This document shows, one piece after another, positions 47,779-56,792 of a stretch of 64,000 nt of DNA. Positions within the stretch are counted from its first letter, which is position 1, and the number at the start of each line of letters is the position of its first letter. Source of the stretch: Litorivicinus sp. GTDB lineage: Bacteria > Pseudomonadota > Gammaproteobacteria > Pseudomonadales > Litorivicinaceae. The position numbers and the translations under genes are program-made. The stretch covers positions 1-64,000 of the forward strand of contig JAOLBK010000008.1 of NCBI GenBank assembly GCA_028339155.1, given 5' to 3'. The notes beneath the pieces were generated by a model that saw only the letters and a list, made by a program, of their open reading frames with translations, had not been told where the DNA came from and searched no databases.

Positions 47779-48381
47779 ATGAAAAGAAAAATACACTCGT
47801 GGGCATCGTTGATTTGCAGTCTTGCTTTGATGGCCATGTCCGGATTGGCTTCCGCCGACGAGACTATTTGGACAAAACTAAAATCGAATCCGGATACTTC
47901 AATATTTGCTCAGTACGCCATGGATTTAGGGTTGGTTGAAGCATTAAATACGGCTCAGCTTATTATTCCCTGGACCTTATTCGTGCCTGACAATGTTGCT
48001 TTTTCTAAGTTACCCAAGCCGATTTTTGAGAAAATGAAAAATGATGATGAGTTTAAGCGGCAGATAATTACATCTCATTTAATCTTGGGGGCTTCCACTT
48101 CCGCTGAGGGTATATTAGGTGGAAACCAATTAACTACTGCTAGCGGCGCAACTTTGAATTTGGTTAAAAAAGATGATCTGTACATTAAAGATGCCGTTAT
48201 AACTAAGAAAGATATTATCGCTAGCAACGGGATCATTCATCTTGTCGAGTGCGTCATTTACGTTCAACCAAGCATCTCAGATGAACGTTTAAGTCAAAGC
48301 CTACAATCCACCTTTGATCAAACCGCCTGTTGTCTTGCAGACAGCATTGGTGATGAGCATCACATGGCATTAGTCAAATAA
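47779..48381 (+). CDS. Exported fasciclin-domain protein
   Basis: I start this at the ATG at 47779, with GGAG eight bases upstream, which places a signal peptide (ending GLASA) at the N-terminus; the frame runs 27 codons further up without support. The product of about 200 residues contains one fasciclin (FAS1) domain: the early WTLFVPDNVAFSKLP box and the late ASNGIIHLVECVIYV box are both clear. FAS1 domains mediate adhesion or matrix contact. The C-terminal tail has two adjacent Cys. Confidence 0.85.
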   Translation: MKRKIHSWASLICSLALMAMSGLASADETIWTKLKSNPDTSIFAQYAMDLGLVEALNTAQLIIPWTLFVPDNVAFSKLPKPIFEKMKNDDEFKRQIITSHLILGASTSAEGILGGNQLTTASGATLNLVKKDDLYIKDAVITKKDIIASNGIIHLVECVIYVQPSISDERLSQSLQSTFDQTACCLADSIGDEHHMALVK

Positions 48382-48568
48382 AAATAGAGGTAAATAAATA
48401 GTGAGAGGTGTAGTGATGCTTCTCTTCCTGCTTGATATCGGGATTCAGGCCCAGGAGTCGCCAATTTAATGCTAGGCAACAATGATGTAATGCCTACAGT
48501 TAATTTAAGGGGGTATGGTCTTACCCCTGTGGCTTATCTTGCGATGGACGGAATTTGCTTCTAACGAT

Positions 48569-49465
48569 TTACTGGGCACTTTGGAAATGAGTGGATAATA
48601 AATCGATAAGCTTCCGAACCTTTAATGGCAGGAATCTTCTATCAGCATAGAGAGCGTACATGCTTATTTCTGGAAGGCAGGCATAATTTGATAGAAGTTG
48701 AATTAGGTCACCGTTCTCAAGATGTCGCCGGATAGCAAATGAGGGTAACTGTGCATACCCCAGACCACGTAAAGAACTCTCAACTAGCATCTCTAGGCTA
48801 TTTGCGTAGATAACGGGTTTTGTGCTTAACGACCTTTGAATTCCATTGGGCGATTTATAGCTCAAGTTGAACCCTGTTGAAGAATCTCGATAGCAAACAA
48901 AAGGCAGTGCACGGAGGTCGGCTGGCTCCGCGGGAATACCGTGTTCTTCAATAAATTTTGGGCTAGCGCAAAGATATAAGCTCAAGTCGCATAGTTTTTT
49001 GGCGATCAACCCGGAATCGTCAAGACTGCCGATCCGAATCACAAGATCGTAATCTTCTTCTATAAGATTAACTCGCTTGTCATTAAATTCAATATCTACC
49101 ATAACTTCTGGGTAAAGGCTGGCATATTCAGCTATCGGGCTTACTAGAAATTTTTCTCCAAACGCCATGGGTGCACTAACTCGTAGACGACCAGATGGAC
49201 GGTCTTGTCCTTCACTTAGTTGTTCTAAAAGATCTGAGAATTCTTCGTTGCTGCGATTTAATGCCTCTACTAAACGCCCGCCGGCCTCTGTTAATCTGAC
49301 CGTTCTAGTCGTTCGGTGAAATAGCACTAATCCTAAGTTCTGCTCTATAGACTTTACCTGTTTACTTACAGCGGCTCCTGAAACTCCAAGCTTTACTGCG
49401 GCTTTTGAAAATCCTCCCTGAGCTGCAACTTCGCGCACAACTTGCATCCCTGTTGAGTAAATCAT
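48569..49465 (-). CDS. LysR-family transcriptional regulator
   Basis: This 298-residue regulator has the N-terminal winged helix (GGFSKAAVKLGVSGAAVSKQ, then LGLVLFHRTTRTVRLTEAG) and a periplasmic-binding-like sensor domain from about residue 90 (SGRLRVSAPMAFGEKFLVSP). It diverges from the small Cys-His gene, doxX-like and yqjG-like genes. In E. coli a LysR gene, yhaJ, also lies close to yqjFG, so control of this cluster is a reasonable inference. Confidence 0.9.
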   Translation of the reverse strand: MIYSTGMQVVREVAAQGGFSKAAVKLGVSGAAVSKQVKSIEQNLGLVLFHRTTRTVRLTEAGGRLVEALNRSNEEFSDLLEQLSEGQDRPSGRLRVSAPMAFGEKFLVSPIAEYASLYPEVMVDIEFNDKRVNLIEEDYDLVIRIGSLDDSGLIAKKLCDLSLYLCASPKFIEEHGIPAEPADLRALPFVCYRDSSTGFNLSYKSPNGIQRSLSTKPVIYANSLEMLVESSLRGLGYAQLPSFAIRRHLENGDLIQLLSNYACLPEISMYALYADRRFLPLKVRKLIDLLSTHFQSAQ

Positions 49466-49573
49466 TATTCTAATCCTCAGATTAATAGTTTCTTAATTTG
49501 TACGTTATTAATAATCCAGTAGAAACAATATACCTTGCACCTGAATAAAAAAATGTACTTAACTAAGAGGAAT

Positions 49574-49672
49574 ATGAAAATAAACGAATCTCCTAAATGT
49601 GGTTGCGGTCGCTCACCTACCGGAAAATGTATCGGATGGCACTTGCTTTCTGAGAATGACTATCAGGCATAA
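49574..49672 (+). CDS. 32-residue Cys/His protein, CDGSH-like pattern
   Basis: A short ATG frame with AAGAGGA upstream encodes MKINESPKCGCGRSPTGKCI followed by GWHLLSENDYQA. The pattern C-x-C-x7-C-x3-H, with Ser three residues after the second Cys, nearly repeats the 3Cys-1His [2Fe-2S] ligand set of CDGSH proteins (C-x-C-x8-C-x3-H). After the TAA the same frame continues KAEYDAKK, so the original protein may have been longer and an A8 run follows. It lies between the LysR gene and the DoxX gene. Confidence 0.55.
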   Translation: MKINESPKCGCGRSPTGKCIGWHLLSENDYQA

Positions 49673-49774
49673 AAAGCAGAATATGATGCAAAAAAAACCC
49701 TGGAAAAGAAGAAATTATAAAATTTCTTGCTGAAAATATTTTCAAAAACTATTGTCGAATAGGAGAGGCCTAAA

Positions 49775-50191
49775 ATGACCAGCGTTCAAAAAATCGTCAT
49801 GGTTGTGTGCAATTTATCTGCTCCCCTCGGGCGTATTTTAATTGCCCTCATGTTTGTTATGTCAGGACTGAATAAGTTGGGGGGCTATGAGGCCACAGCG
49901 GGTTGGATGGATTCAATCGGAGTTCCGGGCACTTTGCTCCCTCTAGTGATTATTCTTGAGGTGATAGGTGGCGTTGCGATTATAGTTGGGTGGAAAACTC
50001 GGCTGGTAGCATTCTTATTTGCGGGCTTTTGCCTGTTATCTGCCGCTATATTTCACGCAGATTTTTCTGACCAGACACAGATGATTATGTTCATGAAGAA
50101 TCTTGCAATCGCTGGTGGGTTTTTGTTCTTAGGGGCCAATGGGGCAGGTAGCTACTCCATCGATAATCGAGGCCTCAAAAACAATAGGTAG
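49775..50191 (+). CDS. DoxX family membrane protein
   Basis: This 138-residue protein has four hydrophobic segments and family sequence APLGRILIALMFVMSGLNKL and LEVIGGVAIIVGWKTRLVAF. E. coli YqjF is a DoxX protein encoded beside YqjG, the same pairing as here. AGGAGAG precedes the ATG. It is 10 bases from the next gene, forming an operon. Confidence 0.9.
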   Translation: MTSVQKIVMVVCNLSAPLGRILIALMFVMSGLNKLGGYEATAGWMDSIGVPGTLLPLVIILEVIGGVAIIVGWKTRLVAFLFAGFCLLSAAIFHADFSDQTQMIMFMKNLAIAGGFLFLGANGAGSYSIDNRGLKNNR

Positions 50192-50201
50192 TATTTTATT
50201 T

Positions 50202-51188
50202 ATGGGTTTACTTCAGGATGGCCAGTGGGTCGATCAGTGGTATCAAACGGATGGTACGGGTGGCAGCTTTCGTCGGCAGTCGGCGCAATTTAGGAACTGG
50301 ATTACTGTGGATGGTTCTCCAGGCCCAACGGGCTTTGGCGGTTTTAAAGCAGAAAAGGATCGATATCACTTATACGTTTCACTGGCATGTCCGTGGGCGC
50401 ACCGCACATTGATTCTTCGGTTACTTAAGGGATTAGAAAAAATGATCTCAATTTCCATAGTTCATTGGAACATGGGAGAGCATGGTTGGACATTTGAACC
50501 CGGAGTGGGAGTGATACCGGATAATGTGAATGGTGCAAGCGTGCTCCACCAAGTCTACACGTCAGACGATCCCAATTACTCTGGACGGGTAACTGTTCCG
50601 GTACTGTGGGACAAAGTACAAAAAAAAATTGTCTCAAATGAATCATCAGAAATCATCCGGATGTTTAATAAAGCTTTTGACCGTATTGGTGCTAAAGAGA
50701 TCGACTACTATCCGCAAGACTCACAAGATAAAATCAATAACCTTAACGATCGGATATACAACACTGTTAACAATGGTGTCTACAAAGCTGGGTTTGCAAC
50801 GACCCAAAAAGCTTATGAGGATGCAGTGACCCCTCTTTTTGAAACGCTGGATTGGCTAGAGCGCAGATTGGCTAAAAATCGTTATCTGGTGGGTGACGCC
50901 ATAACAGAGGCAGACTGGCGCCTTTTTACGACATTAGTTAGGTTTGATCCAGTTTATGTTGGACACTTTAAATGCAATCTCCGGCGGATTGCTGATTATC
51001 CTAACCTTGTTGGTTACGTTAGGGACTTGTACCAGCAACCGGGGATTGCTTCGACCGTTAATTTGCAGCACATCAAAGATCATTATTACGGAAGCCACCA
51101 GACGATTAATCCGACGCTGATTGTCCCAATAGGTCCAGTTTTTGATTATACGCTCCCTCACGATCGCTCAAGGGTTGGAGAAAGCTGA
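50202..51188 (+). CDS. yqjG: Glutathionyl-hydroquinone reductase
   Basis: This omega/xi-class glutathione transferase reduces glutathionyl-hydroquinones through a Cys nucleophile. Starting at the ATG at 50202 gives 328 residues, the same as E. coli YqjG, and puts the catalytic Cys at position 63 in LACPWAHRTL, as in that enzyme. Also visible are VPVLWDKVQKKIVSNESSEI and the C-terminal helical domain with EADWRLFTTLVRFDPVYVGH. It is probably co-transcribed with the DoxX gene. Confidence 0.95.
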   Translation: MGLLQDGQWVDQWYQTDGTGGSFRRQSAQFRNWITVDGSPGPTGFGGFKAEKDRYHLYVSLACPWAHRTLILRLLKGLEKMISISIVHWNMGEHGWTFEPGVGVIPDNVNGASVLHQVYTSDDPNYSGRVTVPVLWDKVQKKIVSNESSEIIRMFNKAFDRIGAKEIDYYPQDSQDKINNLNDRIYNTVNNGVYKAGFATTQKAYEDAVTPLFETLDWLERRLAKNRYLVGDAITEADWRLFTTLVRFDPVYVGHFKCNLRRIADYPNLVGYVRDLYQQPGIASTVNLQHIKDHYYGSHQTINPTLIVPIGPVFDYTLPHDRSRVGES

Positions 51189-51534
51189 CCGAAAAAACTT
51201 TTTCTAATTGATAATAAATATTCCTGAATATTAGAGTTGAAAACGGGTGAAGCCTTAATAATTGTAGGAAATAAATAACGATGTATTTTTAAAATTCATT
51301 AAATATCTTGAACATCTCTTAAGTGTCATTCAATGGATTAATATTCGACTTTAGCCAGAAGCATTGGCGCTGCTCTGTGTCGCCTGAATCAAAAATTATA
51401 AAGTTTAAAAAATACCCACAGACAGAATAATAGGTACCACCTGTCTAGCCCTACACATCATGAGCTTTTAATAGGATCACTTTGTAATTGTCGCCACGAT
51501 TTCATATTATCTATTTAGGATAGTGGAGATTAAT
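51189..51534. other. Intergenic gap, nothing identified
   Basis: An AT-rich stretch of about 345 bases with no gene-like frame and no clear terminator after yqjG. The promoter of the GYD gene is presumably near its right end. Confidence 0.4.
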
Positions 51535-51855
51535 ATGAAAACATTTATAGTTTTTGGTACCTACACAGCGATGGCTTTGAAAGGCTTTATCAGCAATCCT
51601 GCGCAGGATCGTAAAGCCGCAGTAGAAAAGATGTCAGCATCAATTGGATCTCATCTGCTGGACTTTAGATTGACCCGTGGAAAATTCGATTTCGTCGCAA
51701 CTTTAACAGGTACTGCGGATCAAATAGTTGCTTTGAAAATTGCAGTTTTGTCGACGGGAGCGATTGGTGAAATGCATATTCTTGAAGAAATGGAGATCAC
51801 CGATTCAGCTATCATGGCAGCAAAAGCACTTCGAGAGTATCAACCACCTCAGTAA
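51535..51855 (+). CDS. GYD-domain protein
   Basis: The product is about 106 residues from the ATG at 51535 (GTGGAG upstream); four codons further up are also open. The GYD family layout is clear: TFIVFGTYTAMALKGFISNP, AVEKMSASIGSHLLDFRLTR, then GKFDFVATLTGTADQIVALK. It is a small ferredoxin-fold-like domain of unknown function. Confidence 0.85.
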   Translation: MKTFIVFGTYTAMALKGFISNPAQDRKAAVEKMSASIGSHLLDFRLTRGKFDFVATLTGTADQIVALKIAVLSTGAIGEMHILEEMEITDSAIMAAKALREYQPPQ

Positions 51856-52214
51856 CAAGTTGAGTCAGGTTATGCCAAGCGCAGAGTATTCATCGGTGAT
51901 GGTCTAAATTTGCCAAGCCGGTTGGTACGGGACTTAAGAAATTTGTGGATTAAGCTTTTGTAGTCTGCTCAGCGGCCTACCAGTATGTGGAAAGTGTGCC
52001 AATGAATCCGGCGAGTAGGTACGTGATTGGGTGAGCTATTGCTTGGAAGACGTATTCTATCTGATGTGGTTAAGTCAGAATATGTGGACCTAGCCTCATC
52101 TATTCTGATCTAAACTAATTGAATTTACTTCTTTGATTCAATGCAAAGATTGATGGATGGCGCGTGAAAAAAGTACTAAGAATGAATGACTTGCTTTTAA
52201 ATAAAGAGGATTAA
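51856..52214. other. Intergenic gap, possible remnants only
   Basis: The frame of the GYD gene stays open for about 33 codons after its stop (reading ...GDGLNLPSRLVRDLRNLWIK), which could be a fragment of another gene. Otherwise nothing recognisable. Confidence 0.3.
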
Positions 52215-52898
52215 ATGTTGTCTCAGACAAGCTCACTCGTGGAACTTAACGCTGACTTTTTAAAGCGAATTGTTATTAAGCCTCGCGACTATCTTTGGGA
52301 GCCTTCACCGATGCTGGGTGTCGAGCGAATGAAGCTGGATCGGATCGGTGACGAAATTGCTCGGGCCACATCTCTGGTGCGTTACAAGCCTAACAGCAAT
52401 TTTTCTGCTCATGAGCATGCGGGCGGCGAAGAAATATTTGTCTTGGATGGTATCTTTGCGGATGAGTATGGTGAGTATCCGCCAGGGTCATATATTCGCA
52501 ATCCAAGAGGTTCGAAGCACCGACCTACGATTGGGCACAGAGGCGCCACAATTTTTGTAAAACTCCACCAATTTAGCCAACAAGACCAGAATCAGTTTGT
52601 GATGAACACAAAAACTGAGTCTTGGCGCCCCGGTTTGGTTAATGGCCTCGAAGTTATGCCGCTGCATCAGTATGGTGGAGAAAACGTAGCGCTTGTGAAA
52701 TGGGCTCCCAATACACAATTTAATTCTCATAGGCATTGGGGAGGAGAGGAAATATTTGTGATTGACGGCACTTTTTATGACGAGCATGACACGTACCCTG
52801 CTGGCAGTTGGTTACGGAGTCCTCATATGAGCGAACATTGTCCGTACACAAAAGATGAGGGTGCGTTAATTTATGTCAAAGTTGGGCATCTAAATTGA
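52215..52898 (+). CDS. Tandem ChrR-like cupin protein
   Basis: This 227-residue protein consists of two cupin domains of the ChrR type. Each half has its own metal motif: SAHEHAGGEEIFVLDG near residue 66 and NSHRHWGGEEIFVIDG near residue 178, and each ends with a PPGSYIRNP-like or PAGSWLRSP turn. ChrR C-terminal cupins bind metal and sense singlet oxygen, but no sigma factor is adjacent, so an enzymatic or storage role is equally likely. GAGGA lies before the ATG. Confidence 0.85.
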   Translation: MLSQTSSLVELNADFLKRIVIKPRDYLWEPSPMLGVERMKLDRIGDEIARATSLVRYKPNSNFSAHEHAGGEEIFVLDGIFADEYGEYPPGSYIRNPRGSKHRPTIGHRGATIFVKLHQFSQQDQNQFVMNTKTESWRPGLVNGLEVMPLHQYGGENVALVKWAPNTQFNSHRHWGGEEIFVIDGTFYDEHDTYPAGSWLRSPHMSEHCPYTKDEGALIYVKVGHLN

Positions 52899-53209
52899 GC
52901 GAAAGTACGAGCGAGGCAGTTTTAGAGAATAAGGAAATATTTAATGAGCGCGTGCTCGACAGTTGGTGGGTGATTGCATAGAGGCTGCGAACATAAAGCC
53001 GACGGCAATATAGTCAAATTTGAAATATTGTGGCTTGGACCCGCGCCTGAGTGCGATTAAAACCTCTGTCAGTAATCACATCATTTTCGGAGCGAGATGT
53101 GATTACACCATTCACAAATCCAAAAGATTGATCCGTCCGTAAGTCAGCGCCTCTTCAGCGGAACCATACCGAAAGATCAATATCAAAGGTTCCACTTGGT
53201 AATGAAAAA
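52899..53209. other. Intergenic gap, nothing identified
   Basis: About 310 bases. A 60-codon minus-strand frame (53155-53337) overlaps the next feature in another frame; its end (SLPSGTFDIDLSVWFR) is protein-like and may be the frameshifted tail of that gene. Confidence 0.3.
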
Positions 53210-53389
53210 TTAGAAACTCTTGATAAATAAGAACCAAGGAAAACCATTCGTGTAGGTCGTGACAACCGTATTTGTGTAGGCAACAACTTCAACTTTTTGG
53301 CCATTCGGCAGAGACTCTGCCTGGCTATTGGCAGCAATAAAACTTAATAAAACTGACAAGATCGAAATTAGGCATTGCCCATAGGTCAT
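53210..53389 (-). CDS. Short exported peptide or cut exported protein, 59 residues
   Basis: An ATG frame with a convincing signal peptide (CLISILSVLLSFIAANSQA, cleavage before ESLP) is followed by about 35 residues (NGQKVEVVAYTNTVVTTYTN, then GFPWFLFIKSF). It stops early. The neighbouring frame continues with protein-like sequence, so this is probably the front part of a frameshifted exported protein. The ribosome-binding site is weak. Confidence 0.45.
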   Translation of the reverse strand: MTYGQCLISILSVLLSFIAANSQAESLPNGQKVEVVAYTNTVVTTYTNGFPWFLFIKSF

Positions 53390-53648
53390 TACCGGTTGCG
53401 TTTAATAAAGACTCTTTATACTTACCTATTTCTGTCAAATGAGATCATGAATAGCAATTAATTTTGGTTGGCAGTCAATGCCTTGCAATGGTGATAAATT
53501 ATCTGACTCCGTTAGTCCTTTCCAAGCTGTACATGCTGCTGGCTTATTGGACTTATTTACCGAGGCTCTTGTATAAAGCTTTTAGCAAAGAAAAATTTAC
53601 ATCAGGATTTAAATTTTGCAAGGAATATAAAATCATAATGGGATTTTC

Positions 53649-55694
53649 TTGGGTTTTATAGCTGATAACACGAACGGTAGTTGGTTTGACCGATCGTTAA
53701 CGATCAAAGGCCTCGAGTTAGTGGTTGCTGGCGATGTCGGTGGGCAAACTGCCGTGCCCGACTATTGGGCCTCAAACATTGCTCAGACTATTGATCTACT
53801 TATTGATCCTGACTCAATCGGTATTAATGAGTTAGCGCAGAATAATCTGATAGCTAGTTTGTCGGGAGCCGCTGGCACTTGGCATGAAGGATTTCCAGCA
53901 GCTCAACGAATAGCGAATGGCGGCGGCGATGAATATTCGCCTGACCCGCTGGCTGACCCCAGCAGCTATCCCGGCTACGAACCATGGGCAGATAGTCGCA
54001 TGGTAAATGACATGGTTTGGTACCAAAACACCAGTCATGGCGATATGTCTATTTCAATAGAAAACCAGATCAATGAAGTGCTTGAGCATTTGATGCACAC
54101 AATACATTTGTATGGTGTTCGTGGTGCGGTTGATGGGTCTTTTGGTGCTCTGATGGGCAACGATGTTGAGGTTGAAAGCAGTGAAGAATATAAAAGTCAT
54201 GCCCTTTATTTAGCGATGGAGGAAGCTATTGATAGTGGCGTTTTTAGCCCTGACTACTTAGACGCACCCGATAATGTACTGTTAAAAGAATATACATACT
54301 TACTAAATTTTAATATGTGGGAGTTCGGCAAAGAATTTTGGGAAGATGACAATGGTGACGGGTTGGGAAGCCTTGCCCCTGAGTGGTCTGATGCGGCTAG
54401 AGATCCGAGCGATATTTTAACTCACAATCCACTTGGTCATGCGTTGTTTGAAACGTACTTTGAACCAGTTTTATCGCGGCCTGATCCTAGTGCCTTACGT
54501 GAAATTTTTACAGTTTATGCTCCAGCAGAAGGACAGACTAGTGATTCGTTAGTAACGCAAGGATCTGTTTCTCGACTCAACGGGTCAGGTCACGTATTGA
54601 GTGATGGGGTTGGGGCTTATTCTGATCTCGAGGGCACAGGTTCTATATCACTAGTCGGTGGTCAGGAAGCGCTGACTGGGCGTTCCTTTAAGGGCATCTA
54701 CACGTCTCTATCAGATAGCGCCGCATTATCACCATTAACGACTGTCGCTGAGCGTATGATAGTGCTATCGCTTGCATCAGGAATAGATGATGCTTTTGAT
54801 CAAATAGCCAGAGGGCTGGGCCTCGGATCAGAATTTTCGATTGGTTCTAACGTAGCCTCGTTACTGGTTCAGTCAAGTGATTCAGTATTGGGCAGGGATG
54901 CACTTGCATTGCTGTCTCAATTATCAGTCGCTACTCAAATCGGCTCTGAAGGTGATCCCATGCTTGGATTAAAGCTTTACGAGAAGATTGCCGCGACTGC
55001 ATCTTCGGCGGCTGCTCAAGGCTTAATTTTTGATCTCGCTGATGAGGCTGATTTATCGAATTGCTTTAGTGCCGGCGACTACGCTTTGAACTCGGATATT
55101 ATCCAGAGAATTTACTCGGCCATACTTGACATCGAGGCCATTTCACACGAGGAGTCAAGCACTCTAGAAGATTTTGAGGCCACGTTATTGGAATTGGCAT
55201 TGCCACTTGTAGATAAAAGCCATGCAGCCCTGCGTTTTTGGGCCAGTGATTCTGAGAACTGGATGCTCTTGCCTGGAGTGACGATTCAAGTAAAGCAAAG
55301 CGATGCAGATGCCTTCATCGTTCATTCCTCGGCCTTGTCTTCTGTCGATTTTTCTTCTGTCGAGTCTGGCAGTTACGCCCTAGAGCTAAGTGGTGTAGAT
55401 ATATCAACAGCAGTTAACATCACCGATGCCGTCTCGATACTTAAAGATATTGTCGGATTGAGTGCTTTATCAGGCTTCGCCAGGCACGCCGCGGATGTCA
55501 ATGGTGATGACCGTGTGGATATCTCTGATGCAGTGCTCGCGTTGAAGATGATAGTTGGCCTTGAAAATGTTCCGGCACCCATTATTTTTGATCATCTAGG
55601 TAATCGAGAAATTGCATTCAATGGTTTCTCGAACTACGACTTGTATGTGGTGATTCTTGGCGATGTAGATGGTTCCGGAGTGTCGCTATTGTAG
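53649..55694 (+). CDS. Large acidic protein with C-terminal dockerin-type repeats, N-terminus incomplete
   Basis: This frame of 681 codons has only a TTG start and no signal peptide. An ATG 11 bases upstream (AAGGAA before it) is out of frame and stops after seven codons, so the N-terminus is probably lost or frameshifted. The first third contains ANGGGDEYSPDPLADPSSYP and EHLMHTIHLYGVRGAVDGSF, which I recall from large marine calcium-binding proteins. The end has two dockerin-like repeats (VNITDAVSILKDIVGL and DVNGDDRVDISDAVLALKMI) with Ca-binding Asp/Asn. It is probably a surface or secreted protein. Confidence 0.7.
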   Translation: MGFIADNTNGSWFDRSLTIKGLELVVAGDVGGQTAVPDYWASNIAQTIDLLIDPDSIGINELAQNNLIASLSGAAGTWHEGFPAAQRIANGGGDEYSPDPLADPSSYPGYEPWADSRMVNDMVWYQNTSHGDMSISIENQINEVLEHLMHTIHLYGVRGAVDGSFGALMGNDVEVESSEEYKSHALYLAMEEAIDSGVFSPDYLDAPDNVLLKEYTYLLNFNMWEFGKEFWEDDNGDGLGSLAPEWSDAARDPSDILTHNPLGHALFETYFEPVLSRPDPSALREIFTVYAPAEGQTSDSLVTQGSVSRLNGSGHVLSDGVGAYSDLEGTGSISLVGGQEALTGRSFKGIYTSLSDSAALSPLTTVAERMIVLSLASGIDDAFDQIARGLGLGSEFSIGSNVASLLVQSSDSVLGRDALALLSQLSVATQIGSEGDPMLGLKLYEKIAATASSAAAQGLIFDLADEADLSNCFSAGDYALNSDIIQRIYSAILDIEAISHEESSTLEDFEATLLELALPLVDKSHAALRFWASDSENWMLLPGVTIQVKQSDADAFIVHSSALSSVDFSSVESGSYALELSGVDISTAVNITDAVSILKDIVGLSALSGFARHAADVNGDDRVDISDAVLALKMIVGLENVPAPIIFDHLGNREIAFNGFSNYDLYVVILGDVDGSGVSLL

Positions 55695-56132
55695 ATTGGA
55701 TAGGAGCTAAAATTCTGACTACAGATAAGGTGCCGTTTTTCTTTTTTTGGCCAACTGCAGTTATCCAATTCCAGGTTTTCCAACCGTGCTGCGTGGATAG
55801 CTCTTTCGTAACTTCAGTGGCTGTGATTTCAAACCTGATTAGATGCATTAAATTCTCTCAAAAAGCGCCGGCCGTACAACTCCAAATTGGAGTATATATT
55901 GATAACATGCCAGCTATATTGAAGTCGTGATGGTCGTCGATGCTGTTGTAAGTGAATTGATGATGTGTGAGTCTCTGATGTCTTGGTAGATATCCGTGGA
56001 TGATGGCGCTTTAGAAAGGTGACATAGCTCGTTTGGGACACCATTTATATCTTTGTAGGATTAATAATCCACTGATTAGTCCGAATAAATTTCTACAGAC
56101 TCTGATTGTGGTAGATACTTTGGGGTTCGCCA
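55695..56132. other. Intergenic gap, nothing identified
   Basis: About 440 bases with a T-rich stretch near 55737 but no clean hairpin terminator. Overlapping short frames on the minus strand have no ribosome-binding sites and are taken as chance. Confidence 0.35.
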
Positions 56133-56792
56133 ATGACTGAGGAAGATCATACGAGTTTAGATCGGCAAGGTACTCATGGAGAGAACCATTGGGACAAGAG
56201 ATACAGGGACAATGATGACACAGTATTGTCTTGGTCTGAGGGGTCCGAATCACTATCATTTAAGTGGATTGTTGGAGCCGTTTCTAAAACATCTCTCGTC
56301 GTAGATATCGGTGCTGGCCGGTCTCTTCTTTTGCCGGCGCTCCTTTCTGCAGGTTACAAACATTTAACCCATGTAGATTGGGCCAAGTCAGCATCCTTAT
56401 CTCTCCAAAATAGCTTGGGTTCGCGATCTTCCAATATTGACTGGTTTATCGGAGATTTGATGAGATGGCAAGCAAAGACTCCGGTTGATCTTTGGCATGA
56501 CAGGGCAGTGTTCCATTTTCAAACAGACCATATTTTAATTGGCAATTATCTCAAATCGGTCCACCAAAACGTTGATAAAAATGGCTACATACTGTTAGCA
56601 ACATTTCATCTCGATGGACCAGAAACTTGTTCAGGATTACCTGTTATGGGTTATGACGAGTCGTCACTGATAGCAACCTTAAAGTCTTTTGATGGATCTA
56701 ACTGGGTGGCGTTAAATAGCACTGTTTGGACACACACAACGCCAGCAGGGAGGGACCAAAAGTTTCAATATCTTCTTGCTCAACGACGGTAG
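56133..56792 (+). CDS. Class I SAM-dependent methyltransferase
   Basis: This 219-residue protein begins GENHWDKRYRDNDDTVLSWS, a common opening for this methyltransferase group. The SAM motif VVDIGAGRSLLLPALLSAGY follows, then HVDWAKSAS, DLWHDRAVFHF and GYILLATF. The substrate is unknown. The ribosome-binding site is weak. Confidence 0.8.
   Translation: MTEEDHTSLDRQGTHGENHWDKRYRDNDDTVLSWSEGSESLSFKWIVGAVSKTSLVVDIGAGRSLLLPALLSAGYKHLTHVDWAKSASLSLQNSLGSRSSNIDWFIGDLMRWQAKTPVDLWHDRAVFHFQTDHILIGNYLKSVHQNVDKNGYILLATFHLDGPETCSGLPVMGYDESSLIATLKSFDGSNWVALNSTVWTHTTPAGRDQKFQYLLAQRR

Noticed and set aside
48401-48469. 22-codon GTG frame after the fasciclin gene with signal-like sequence
   Set aside because: Too short and weakly initiated to call; perhaps a remnant of an exported protein.
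53464-53661. 65-codon frame just upstream of the dockerin-repeat protein
   Set aside because: No conserved sequence; ends inside the start of the larger frame and has no ribosome-binding site.
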